Shown: one piece after another, positions 8,276 to 17,066 of the stretch | How positions within the stretch are numbered: position 1 is the stretch's first letter | Layout: each line of letters opens with the position of its first letter | Source: Sphingobacteriales bacterium | GTDB taxonomy: Bacteria; Bacteroidota; Bacteroidia; Chitinophagales; Chitinophagaceae | Assembly (NCBI GenBank): GCA_024640465.1 | Contig: JAHEEX010000011.1 | Coordinates: 1 to 35,657, forward strand | Reading direction: 5' to 3' | Length of the DNA stretch: 35,657 bases | Notes under the pieces: generated by a model | Told to the model about the DNA's origin: nothing | What the model saw: the letters and a program-made list of their open reading frames with translations, nothing else | Databases searched by the model: none | Position numbers and translations under genes: made by a program

Positions 8276-10276
8276 ATGAAAAAGTTATCACTTGCCTTAC
8301 TTTGCTTAGTACTTTCTGCCAGTCTTTTCTCACAAAATAAGAAGGCGCCCGGGGTCAAACCTATTAACCTCCTCGACAATAATCTAAGTTATTGGTATAA
8401 ATGGCTTGGGGTTCCCCATACCAGTGTAAAGGGTCTTCCCGCAGGTACTCCAACCGGTGATGGCATGAATGGCACTCCTTTAGGTATGAATGATCCCAAA
8501 AATGTCTTTTCAGTCATCACGTTAAACGGAGAGAAAGTATTAAAAGTGACTGGTGAAATATATGGAGGACTTACCACTAAGAAAGAATATGAAAATTATC
8601 ATTTACACTTACAATATAAATGGGGTACAAAAAAATATGCTCCGCGTCTTACCATGCCGCGTGACATGGGTATTATGTTCCATTTAACCGGTACCAATGA
8701 AGATGCTTTCTGGTCTGTATTTATGATGGGGCTTGAATGTCAGATTTCTGAACAAACCAGCGCAGATTTATTCCTTGTGCCTGATAAAAAATTCACAACC
8801 TGGCCAGTAGCGGATGTAAGGGTTGGCGGAGATACAAAATGGGATATCAATGCTCCATTAAAAGTGGCTGGGGGAAAAGCCGGAATAATAAGGAGTGTTA
8901 AACGTTCAGAAAATTATGAGAGTGATTCTACCAAATGGACAACCATGGATCTCTATACTATTGGATCCACGGCGGTGTACCTCGTGAACGGCCATGTTGT
9001 GATGGCTTTTCAAAACGCAGGTTTAGAGCAGGCAGACAAATCAATTACACCATTAACAAAGGGGAAAATACAACTTCAGTCAGAAGGAGCAGAAGGATAT
9101 TACAAAGATATAACCATCCAGCAGATAACTGAGATACCTGATGATATCAGGAAGGCTGCCGGATTGGATCTGCCGCACACCTGGAAGCTGGGCGTAGCGC
9201 TGTATACATTTCATACATTCTCTTTTCCCCAGCAGCTGGCAAAGGCAGACAGTGCCGGTTTAAGATATGTAGAGGGCTTTACTTTTGGAAAAGCTGGCGA
9301 AGGGTTAAAAGATTCTATGATCATGCAACTTAGTGCCCGGGGTATTGGTAAATTGAAAAACCTGGTTAACAAATATGGACTGAGGATGGAATCCATTTAC
9401 GTGGTAGGCGGTAAAACAATTGATGCCTGGAAAAAAGAGTTTGAAATAGCTAAGCTTCTGAATGTAAAATATGTTACCGCTGAACCACCGGTAAACATGT
9501 GGGATGCAGTTGACAGCCTCGCAGGCGTTTACAAAATCAAGGTGGCTATACATAACCACTGGAAAGGTATGAGTGCTTACTGGAGCCCGGATTCTGTATT
9601 GGCTGCCATGAAGGGTCATCCCAATTTCCGGGCCTGTGCCGACATTGGTCATTGGCCGAAGAGTGGCATCAATCCCGTGGATGGCTTAAAGAAACTGGAA
9701 GGCCACCTGCTTGCCATACATTTCAAAGATATTGCTGCATATAACAATCCCAAATTACAGGATGTTCCTGCCGGTAAAGGCATTAATGATTTTCCAGCCA
9801 TATTTAAAGAATTAGAGCGACAAAAATTTGACGGCTATATTATTATAGAACGCGATGCAGAAGACAAGCCCAGCAACCTGCCTTCGGTGATTGAAACAGT
9901 TATGTATTATAATAACCAGTTAGGTTTACCGCAGAATGCACATAAACCTTTAGGAGAGTTAGGCTTAGACACTGCAGGCATAAACTCTAATACTGCTGCT
10001 GACCTGCCTGTTGATGCCGCTTTAATTAATGAATATACCGGGACATATAAAATGACACCGGGCAGGCTGGCAGCTACAATAAAAATGTATGGTAAAAATG
10101 GTGCTTTATATTTTAAAGCTGGTGACTACCCGGAAATGAAATTGCTGTCCAGAAATGTCGATACTTTTGAGGGAAGTATCTTTAGTATGGAGTTTAAATT
10201 TGTACGAAAGGATAGCAAGGTTACCGGCGTTAAGCTTATCATGGGTAGTGATGAAGAATTGGGTGTGAAGGAGTAG
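8276..10276 (+). CDS. Secreted fusion: DUF1080 (3-keto-disaccharide hydrolase-like) + sugar phosphate isomerase/epimerase-like TIM barrel + small C-terminal beta domain (DUF3471-like)
   Basis: Signal peptide MKKLSLALLCLVLSASLFSQ. The N-terminal half resembles the DUF1080 lectin-like fold. The middle (WKLGVALYTFHTFSFPQQLAKADSAGLRYVEGF... VAIHNHW... ACADIGHWPKSG...AIHFKDI...IIERD) matches AP-endonuclease-2-family isomerases. The C-terminus is INEYTGTYKMTPGRLAATIKMYGKNGALYFKAG.... Start chosen at the internal ATG. Confidence 0.8.
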   Translation: MKKLSLALLCLVLSASLFSQNKKAPGVKPINLLDNNLSYWYKWLGVPHTSVKGLPAGTPTGDGMNGTPLGMNDPKNVFSVITLNGEKVLKVTGEIYGGLTTKKEYENYHLHLQYKWGTKKYAPRLTMPRDMGIMFHLTGTNEDAFWSVFMMGLECQISEQTSADLFLVPDKKFTTWPVADVRVGGDTKWDINAPLKVAGGKAGIIRSVKRSENYESDSTKWTTMDLYTIGSTAVYLVNGHVVMAFQNAGLEQADKSITPLTKGKIQLQSEGAEGYYKDITIQQITEIPDDIRKAAGLDLPHTWKLGVALYTFHTFSFPQQLAKADSAGLRYVEGFTFGKAGEGLKDSMIMQLSARGIGKLKNLVNKYGLRMESIYVVGGKTIDAWKKEFEIAKLLNVKYVTAEPPVNMWDAVDSLAGVYKIKVAIHNHWKGMSAYWSPDSVLAAMKGHPNFRACADIGHWPKSGINPVDGLKKLEGHLLAIHFKDIAAYNNPKLQDVPAGKGINDFPAIFKELERQKFDGYIIIERDAEDKPSNLPSVIETVMYYNNQLGLPQNAHKPLGELGLDTAGINSNTAADLPVDAALINEYTGTYKMTPGRLAATIKMYGKNGALYFKAGDYPEMKLLSRNVDTFEGSIFSMEFKFVRKDSKVTGVKLIMGSDEELGVKE

Positions 10277-10294
10277 AATAATAAATATCGTAAT

Positions 10295-12007
10295 ATGCAG
10301 CAACATTTAAGAAGCAGAAATTGGTTTGGCCGCAGTGGGAAAGACGGCTTTATTTACCGTGCATGGATGAAGAACCAGGGCATACCCGCCGACATGTTTG
10401 AAGGCAAGCCGGTAATTGGTATCTGCAATACGTGGAGCGAACTAACTCCCTGCAATGCACATTTTCGGGACCTCGCAGAAGCTGTAAAAAAAGGTGTGCT
10501 GGAAGCAGGTGGTTTCCCGGTGGAATTCCCGGTGATGTCTTTGGGAGAAACACTGATTAAACCTACGGCTATGCTTTACCGGAACCTGGTAAGTATGGAT
10601 GTGGAAGAATCTATTCGTGCCAATCCCATTGACGGAGTCGTATTGCTTTGCGGCTGCGATAAAACAACACCTTCACTGGTGATGGGTGCATGCAGTGTGA
10701 ATATACCAACATTGGTAATTTCCGGGGGGCCTATGTTGAAAGGCCATTGGAAAGGGAAAGACATTGGCACTTCTGATGTTTGGCGCTTTGATGTGGCACA
10801 TAAATTAGGACAAATAAACTCAGAAGAATTTATAGAAGCAGAAGCCTGTATGGCCCGAACACAGGGACATTGCGCGGTTATGGGTACGGCTTCCACGATG
10901 GCCGTTATGGTTGAAGCACTTGGGTTATCATTACCTAATAACGCGTCTATTCCCGCCGCTGATGCCAGGCGTAAAGTACTGTCACAATTATCGGGAAGAC
11001 GAATCGTAGAAATGGTAAAAGAAGATTTAACGCTATCAAAAATTCTCACACGTAAAGCTTTTGAAAACGCCATCATGGTAAATGCGGCTATTGGCGGCTC
11101 TACAAACTTTGTCATTCATTTGCTCGCAATTGCAGGTCGTATTGGAATTGATTTAAACATTGATGATTTTGATAAGTATTCGCAAAAAATTCCATTGCTT
11201 GCCAACATACAACCTTCAGGTGAGAACTATATGGAAGATCTTTACTATGCAGGTGGTTTACCGGCGCTGATAAATGAAATGAAAAGCATTATTCATCATG
11301 ATGTAATTACAGTGAATGGAAAATCAATGGGTGACAACTGTAAAAATGCAGAAGTATATAACCGAAGTATCATTGGCACCATGCAGCAACCTTTTAAACC
11401 CGAATCCGGGATCGTTGTGGTTAAGGGAAATCTTGCACCTAATGGTGCGGTGATAAAACCTTCAGCTGCAAGTCCGGCATTATTGAAACATACAGGCAAA
11501 GCGGTTGTATTTGAAAATATAGAAGACTATCATACACGCATTGATGATCCTGACCTTGAAATTGATGCTACTTCTATAATGGTTTTAAAAAATGTAGGGC
11601 CAAAAGGGTATCCAGGCATGGCCGAAGTGGGTAATATGGCATTGCCTAAAAAATTACTGGAGCAGGGCATTACAGATATGGTACGCATCTCTGATGGCAG
11701 AATGAGTGGTACCGGCTTCGGTACAGTAGTGCTGCATGTATCGCCGGAGGCAGCAACGGGCGGAACTTTTGCGTTGATACAAAATGGGGATATCATAAGC
11801 CTGGATGCCTATAAAAGGACTTTGCATGTAGAAATTGCCGAAGAAGAACTCGCTAAACGTAAGGCCGATTGGAAACAAAACGAAAAGGTCCATACACGGG
11901 GTTATGTGCATTTATATCAAACGCATGTAGAACAGGCGCATCTTGGTGCAGACATTGATTTTCTAAAAGGTGGTTCGGGCAGTGAAGTAGCAAGAGATTC
12001 TCATTGA
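10295..12007 (+). CDS. IlvD/Edd family dehydratase, probable sugar-acid (aldonate) dehydratase
   Basis: 570 aa ORF with GICNTWSELTPCNAHFRDLAEAVK, LLCGCDKTTPSLVMGA, CMARTQGHCAVMGTASTMAVMVEALGL, SDGRMSGTGFGTVVLHVSPEAA. Confidence 0.9.
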   Translation: MQQHLRSRNWFGRSGKDGFIYRAWMKNQGIPADMFEGKPVIGICNTWSELTPCNAHFRDLAEAVKKGVLEAGGFPVEFPVMSLGETLIKPTAMLYRNLVSMDVEESIRANPIDGVVLLCGCDKTTPSLVMGACSVNIPTLVISGGPMLKGHWKGKDIGTSDVWRFDVAHKLGQINSEEFIEAEACMARTQGHCAVMGTASTMAVMVEALGLSLPNNASIPAADARRKVLSQLSGRRIVEMVKEDLTLSKILTRKAFENAIMVNAAIGGSTNFVIHLLAIAGRIGIDLNIDDFDKYSQKIPLLANIQPSGENYMEDLYYAGGLPALINEMKSIIHHDVITVNGKSMGDNCKNAEVYNRSIIGTMQQPFKPESGIVVVKGNLAPNGAVIKPSAASPALLKHTGKAVVFENIEDYHTRIDDPDLEIDATSIMVLKNVGPKGYPGMAEVGNMALPKKLLEQGITDMVRISDGRMSGTGFGTVVLHVSPEAATGGTFALIQNGDIISLDAYKRTLHVEIAEEELAKRKADWKQNEKVHTRGYVHLYQTHVEQAHLGADIDFLKGGSGSEVARDSH

Positions 12008-12054
12008 GAAATCAAATTTTTTGTGGAGTCACTTACTAATATAAAACGATTGTT

Positions 12055-12819
12055 ATGAGTTTTACAAATAAGACAGCCATCGTTACCGGAGCGGGCCAGG
12101 GCATTGGTTTTGAAATTTGCCGACAGCTTGCAATCGAAGGAGCTTATGTTTTATTAAATGATATAGACCAGGCTTTGGCAGACAATGCAACTAAAAAAAT
12201 AAATGACAGTACCGGGGGCAAAGTTGTGGCAATGGCAGGCGATTCCAGTGATTCCGTATTTATTCAAAAGATGGTAGGCGCTGCAGTAGAACTGTCAGGA
12301 CAACTTGATATTGTAATTGCGAATGCAGGCATTACTTTATTCGGGGATTTTTTTACGTACAAACCTGAATCTTTTTCCAGGGTTATGCAGGTAAACCTTT
12401 CCGGTACTTTTTTTCTTGCTCAGGCCGCTGCCAATCAAATGAAAAAACAGATAACAGGTGGTTCACTGTTATTTACTTCGTCTGTAACCGGTCACCAGGC
12501 ACACAAAGACCTGGCAGCATATGGCATGAGTAAAGCCGCCCTGGAAATGCTGGCCAAAAATTTAGTGATAGAATTATCACCATTCAACATAAATGTAAAC
12601 ACGATTGCACCAGGTGCCACGTTAACCGAACGTACAGTAGAAGACAAAGCATATGCAGAAACCTGGTCCAGGTTAACACCATTGGGCCGTCCTGCTTCCG
12701 TGGAAGATATAGCGGGCACCGCATTATTTCTGGTATCAGAAAAAGCAAAACATATAACAGGCCAAACGCTTATAGTAGATGGCGGCTGGACTTGCGTCAG
12801 CCCCTCACCTTTTGATTAA
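12055..12819 (+). CDS. SDR family NAD(P)-dependent oxidoreductase
   Basis: TGAGQGIGFE Rossmann motif, NAGIT, YGMSK active-site motif, C-terminal VDGGW. Confidence 0.92.
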   Translation: MSFTNKTAIVTGAGQGIGFEICRQLAIEGAYVLLNDIDQALADNATKKINDSTGGKVVAMAGDSSDSVFIQKMVGAAVELSGQLDIVIANAGITLFGDFFTYKPESFSRVMQVNLSGTFFLAQAAANQMKKQITGGSLLFTSSVTGHQAHKDLAAYGMSKAALEMLAKNLVIELSPFNINVNTIAPGATLTERTVEDKAYAETWSRLTPLGRPASVEDIAGTALFLVSEKAKHITGQTLIVDGGWTCVSPSPFD

Positions 12820-12840
12820 GTAAAACAGGTATGTAAAAAA

Positions 12841-13623
12841 TTGAAGGCAATGTTTAAACTGGATAAGAAAGTTGCTGTAATAACGGGTGGAGGCAGCGGC
12901 ATTGGCCGGGCCGTTTCGTTATTGTTTGGGCAACAGGGTGCATCGGTTTGTATTCTCGACATGGATGAAAAGGGAGGAGCATCAGTCGTAAATGAAATAT
13001 TGGCGCAAAATGGACAGGCCTTTTTTTATAGCTGCAATATTGCAAAACATGAACAGGTGCAGCAAGTAATTGATAAAATTGTTTCTGAACATGAAACCAT
13101 TAATATTTTAGTGAACAATGCCGGTATTGCTCATATTGGGACAGCAGAAAATACAAAGGAAGAAGATTTTGACAGGTTGTTAAGTGTGAATGTTAAAGGG
13201 ATTTACAATTGTCTTCATGCAACACTTCCCTTCATGAAATTGAAAGGAGGTGTGATCCTTAACCTTGCTTCGGTTGCTTCATCTGTGGGTTTATCCGAAA
13301 GATTTGCCTATTCCGCTACAAAATCCGCAGTGATTGGCATGACATTATCAGTGGCAAAAGATTTCCTTTCGTACAATATCCGTTGCAACAGTGTATCACC
13401 AGGCAGGGTTCATACACCATTTGTGGATGGGTACCTGCAAAAAACATATCCGGGAAAAGAGCAGGAAATGTTTGAAAAACTTTCCAAAACACAACCTATA
13501 GGTCGTATGGCAAAACCGGAAGAAGTTGCAGGACTCATTTTATACCTGTGTTCTGATGAGGCTTCTTTCATTACAGGCTGCGATTATCCCATAGATGGAG
13601 GATTTTTAAAACTGAATACATAA
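12841..13623 (+). CDS. SDR family NAD(P)-dependent oxidoreductase
   Basis: TGGGSGIGRA, NNAGIAH, YSATK motif, YPIDGGF. The first ATG may be 12841 (TTG-AAG context) or 12850 (MFKLDKK). Confidence 0.92.
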   Translation: MKAMFKLDKKVAVITGGGSGIGRAVSLLFGQQGASVCILDMDEKGGASVVNEILAQNGQAFFYSCNIAKHEQVQQVIDKIVSEHETINILVNNAGIAHIGTAENTKEEDFDRLLSVNVKGIYNCLHATLPFMKLKGGVILNLASVASSVGLSERFAYSATKSAVIGMTLSVAKDFLSYNIRCNSVSPGRVHTPFVDGYLQKTYPGKEQEMFEKLSKTQPIGRMAKPEEVAGLILYLCSDEASFITGCDYPIDGGFLKLNT

Positions 13624-14003
13624 GACATGTGCTGCAAACAAAGAACTTACGTGCAGATAAACATATTAAATGAAAATATTTAATGGGCGTGGGTCTTACC
13701 TGAGATGCAGTCGAATTAACTTTTAAAAGTTTAGGTAGCCAAAAATTATACTTAGCTCCCTCCAATTGGTTAAGTCGGGGAATCCTGCAGGGATGGGGAA
13801 CACGTACACCCTGCAAACAATATCATGTGTTTATTACAGAATGACCAAAGCAAAATAATTTTGCTTTTCATTTAATGTATTGTACTGGAAAAATACATAA
13901 TTATAAATTCGCTGATTTTGGAAATGCTCAACTATAAAGCCTCATGCAGTATTTGACTTTAAATGGTAAACCTGATTTTTTTGTATATTATAAACAGATT
14001 TAT

Positions 14004-14399
14004 ATGAATCGGCTTTTGATTAAAGTACTTGTTATTGCAGCTATATTTACAAATGACACATGTGTTGCCCAAACACAATCTTTTAAACAAAACAACGCAT
14101 TTATGATACGCCATACTGTTGTTTTCAAACTGAAACCATTAAAAGATTCATCGGCATTAAAATATTTCTTTGATGCTGTTTCAAAACTCGCCAGCATACC
14201 AGGCGTAGAAAATTTTGAATGCCTGAAGCAAACCAGCAAGAAAAATGATTTTGAATTTGGCATTTCGATGGAATTTGCCAATAAGCAATTGTACGACGAA
14301 TACAATATTCACCCTTTGCATGTAGCGTTTATTCGGGAATACTGGTTGAAATATGTTGACCGTTTTCTGGAGATTGATTATGAGCAACTAAAATCATAA
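14004..14399 (+). CDS. Dabb (stress-responsive alpha/beta barrel) family protein with predicted signal peptide
   Basis: MNRLLIKVLVIAAIFTNDTCVAQ leader followed by MIRHTVVFKLKPLKDSSALKYFFDAVSKLASIPGVENFECLKQTSKKNDFEFGISMEFANKQLYDEYNIHPLHVAFIREYW. Start chosen at an internal ATG (ORF 13944..14399). Confidence 0.75.
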   Translation: MNRLLIKVLVIAAIFTNDTCVAQTQSFKQNNAFMIRHTVVFKLKPLKDSSALKYFFDAVSKLASIPGVENFECLKQTSKKNDFEFGISMEFANKQLYDEYNIHPLHVAFIREYWLKYVDRFLEIDYEQLKS

Positions 14400-14595
14400 A
14401 AGCATACCGGAGATATTGCTTCATTCGTTTTGCCAAATATTTCCAACCCAACAAGATTTTTCTGCACAAATGAAACGAATCCCGTTTCTCTTGCACCTTA
14501 TCGGTTATTTTTTTGTCTTTTTTATTCAGCCTGTTTAACAGAACATTTAGAATCCCTGCATATACTTTCGCATCTAATTGAAGTAAAAAATAAAA

Positions 14596-14985
14596 ATGAA
14601 AAAGTTATTCCTGCTAATACTCCCTGTAACTTTCTTAATAGCATCCTGCTCAAAAAATGACGTGCCCTTACCTCCGATTGATGAATCCGTGTGGCTGACC
14701 AAAGAAAGAGGGATCGTTGTTGCCAGCGACTTTAGCTGCGACTACTTTGTTATCCAAACAAATCGCGGCTACACCGTCCTCCGCAACTGGGGGGGCATAT
14801 CCCCCTTCAGCGGTTCAATCATTTATGGTGACCTTAGCAGCTGGGGCCTGAAAACTTTCTATAACCGTTCTGAAGGAAGGCTGATCAATGCAGATGTGAG
14901 AGATTACTGGATGAGTTATTTCCAGGCAATGGACCAGGTACAATGGAGCTGTGGAAATGGTTTCTCTTCACAAAAAGCCAATTAA
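14596..14985 (+). CDS. Hypothetical lipoprotein
   Basis: 129 aa ORF beginning MKKLFLLILPVTFLIASCSKND, a typical lipobox. Confidence 0.7.
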   Translation: MKKLFLLILPVTFLIASCSKNDVPLPPIDESVWLTKERGIVVASDFSCDYFVIQTNRGYTVLRNWGGISPFSGSIIYGDLSSWGLKTFYNRSEGRLINADVRDYWMSYFQAMDQVQWSCGNGFSSQKAN

Positions 14986-15012
14986 CCGCTAAGAAACAAG
15001 GATCGTAAGATC
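14982..15012 (+). repeat. Dispersed short motif copy (TTAACCGCTAAGAAACAAGGATCGTAAGATC)
   Basis: Begins with the stop codon (TAA, 14983-14985) of the lipoprotein gene. Confidence 0.5.
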
Positions 15013-15032
15013 AAATATATTGCCTATGAAAA

Positions 15033-15059
15033 AGCAAGCCCCATTTTTGGGGCTTTGCT
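15033..15059 (+). terminator. Candidate intrinsic terminator/stem-loop
   Basis: AGCAAGCCCCATTTTTGGGGCTTTGCT: 8-bp perfect inner stem AAGCCCCA/TGGGGCTT extended by an imperfect outer stem; 48 nt after the lipoprotein stop codon. Confidence 0.55.
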
Positions 15060-15263
15060 ATTTGTTAAAACGGGATGATATAAAGCTGGGGATTCATTGA
15101 TATCAAGCAAATCTGCCAAACCTGATTTTGAATGATTTGCAGGACTATAGTGGTTCTGCCGATACTTCCGTAATCAGGTACAAAATGCAAATAATCATCG
15201 TCATCTAACTGAATGAATAACATCATAAAATTTTGAGGCGCGAGTTATTAGATTTGCTGCCTG

Positions 15264-16781
15264 ATGACTTCAGAAAAAACAGACATCAATACTGAACTGG
15301 AACTAAAGCAAATTCGTGAGGAACTGGAGCTGCTTGTCGAAAAAATGGACAATGCGTTGAAAGAGCAACATCAGCTAATCAAGTTGCTTCATCCTGACCA
15401 AAAGATAAGTGCAAGGAACCTGATCCGATACCTGGCACTTCGAAGTGAGGATGTCCGTTCTCTGCAGGATCGTCTGCATACCTTCGGCTTATCTTCTTTG
15501 GCAAGCAGTGAGAGCCATATACTCAGCCAGGTTCAGGCTATCCTGGAAAGGCTTAATAAGAAATATCAGCCGTCAGAAATTTCCACCTGCACATACGAAA
15601 TGGGCCGGCGGCTCAACCAAAAAAAGTCAGATAAATTATTCGGATCTAAAAAAGGGAAATCCATCCCTTACCTGATGGTGACTTTTGATGCCGAATTTTC
15701 AGAAGACTACCTGCTAATTAAAAGTTTGCTTGAGGCAGGTATGAATGTTGCCAGGATCAATTGTGCTCACGATAATAAACTGATCTGGCAGAATATGATC
15801 AAACTGGTACGTAAAGCCAGTGCAGAAACAGGACTTCCCTGCAAAATTTATATGGACCTGGCAGGCCCTAAAATGCGGGTTTCCGTGCTGGGAAAAGGAC
15901 ACCTGCTGGATAAAGTAGACCTCAATGAAGATCAGGAAATCTTCCTTGCTGAAAAAAATGCCCGATTTAATAAAACAGAAATTGTACTTGGCTGCGATGA
16001 GCCTAATATCATCAAACAATTAATTCCCGGTCATCGTGTGCTCTTTGATGATGGGTTGATCGAATCCATTGTAATATCTGTTGAAAAAGGGATCGCCCGA
16101 ATCAGGATAAAAAGGATTTCAGGTAAAAAACCTGTTCTAAAAGCCCGCAAGGGGATCAATTTCCCTGATACGCAGCTTACCCTGCCGGCACTAACGGAAA
16201 GGGATATCTCACTTATTCCATTTATCTGCAAAAATGCCGACCTGGTGGGATATTCTTTCGTACGGGATGTGTCTTGTGTAAAAGCCCTGCAGGATACGCT
16301 TGCCGGACATAAGAAAAGGCCACATATCATTATCAAGATTGAAACCCCGGAAGCGGTAAAAAATTTCCCTTCTTTGTTGATACAGGGAATGCAGGATGAA
16401 GTATTCGGTGTTATGATCGCCCGTGGCGACCTTGCCGTTGAGATTGGTTTTGAAAGGCTGAGTGAGATCCAGGAAGAAATCCTCTGGATCAGCGAAGCTG
16501 CACATGTTCCGGTAATCTGGGCAACGCAGGTCATGGAAACACTCAACAAATCAGGCATAGCAACACGTGCTGAAGTTACAGATGCATCTTACGCCGCCAT
16601 GGCAGAATGTGTGATGCTTAACAAAGGTGAATATATAATGGAGGTTATGAGGTCTTTAAGGGACATCCTGGAAAGAAGCGGCAGGCACCACGTTAAAAAG
16701 AGATATACTTTCAGGCCAATGCAAATTGCGAAAGACTTTTTTGATACAATTAACCGCGAAGACAATAAAACACAGGTGTGA
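15264..16781 (+). CDS. Divergent pyruvate kinase-like protein with ~130-aa N-terminal extension and no recognisable C-terminal domain
   Basis: PK barrel motifs NVARINCAHD, IYMDLAGPKMR, LTLPALTERD, HIIIKIETPEAVKNF, GVMIARGDLAVEIGFERLSEIQEEI, PVIWATQVMETL, TRAEVTDASYA. The protein stops soon after the barrel. Confidence 0.8.
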   Translation: MTSEKTDINTELELKQIREELELLVEKMDNALKEQHQLIKLLHPDQKISARNLIRYLALRSEDVRSLQDRLHTFGLSSLASSESHILSQVQAILERLNKKYQPSEISTCTYEMGRRLNQKKSDKLFGSKKGKSIPYLMVTFDAEFSEDYLLIKSLLEAGMNVARINCAHDNKLIWQNMIKLVRKASAETGLPCKIYMDLAGPKMRVSVLGKGHLLDKVDLNEDQEIFLAEKNARFNKTEIVLGCDEPNIIKQLIPGHRVLFDDGLIESIVISVEKGIARIRIKRISGKKPVLKARKGINFPDTQLTLPALTERDISLIPFICKNADLVGYSFVRDVSCVKALQDTLAGHKKRPHIIIKIETPEAVKNFPSLLIQGMQDEVFGVMIARGDLAVEIGFERLSEIQEEILWISEAAHVPVIWATQVMETLNKSGIATRAEVTDASYAAMAECVMLNKGEYIMEVMRSLRDILERSGRHHVKKRYTFRPMQIAKDFFDTINREDNKTQV

Positions 16782-16800
16782 TTTACCTCTGACCTCCCAA

Positions 16801-16838
16801 CTCACCCCCAGCCCCTCTCTTCCAGAGAAGGGTGCCTC
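16801..16838. repeat. REP-like hairpin, left arm of an imperfect inverted-repeat pair
   Basis: CTCACCCCCAGCCCCTCTCTTCCAGAGAAGGGTGCCTC. Internal hairpin CCCTCTCTT/AGAGAAGGG. Near reverse complement of 17017-17059. Confidence 0.7.
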
Positions 16839-17016
16839 AACGCAACTTTGATTATTAATTTCAAATAACATTCTATTGCCTGGTTCTTGTAATATTCAAC
16901 ACTTAAAAATTGGACTTTGAATTTCTAACTATAGATTTTTTTGAGACTGGACAACCCGTAAATCTATTGCAGGATTTAACTATTAATCTGTAAACTTTTA
17001 TAGGACGAGTCACAAA

Positions 17017-17059
17017 GAGGCACCCCCTCTCTTTTTAGAGAGGGGGGATGGGGGGTGAG
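17017..17059. repeat. REP-like hairpin, right arm of an imperfect inverted-repeat pair
   Basis: GAGGCACCCCCTCTCTTTTTAGAGAGGGGGGATGGGGGGTGAG. Internal hairpin CCCTCTCT/AGAGAGGG. Near reverse complement of 16801-16838. Confidence 0.7.
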
Positions 17060-17066
17060 GTGGCGG

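Noticed and set aside
10576-11115. 179-aa antisense ORF within the IlvD/Edd gene
   Set aside because: Shadow ORF of a conserved dehydratase.
13571-13816. 81-aa minus-strand ORF (MQGVRVPHPCRIPRL...)
   Set aside because: Overlaps the SDR end and the hairpin region; no family support.
14430-14660. 76-aa plus-strand ORF before the lipoprotein
   Set aside because: Overlaps the lipoprotein start in another frame and has no recognisable motif.
16031-16558. 175-aa antisense ORF within the pyruvate kinase-like gene
   Set aside because: Opposite a conserved CDS and no recognisable domain.
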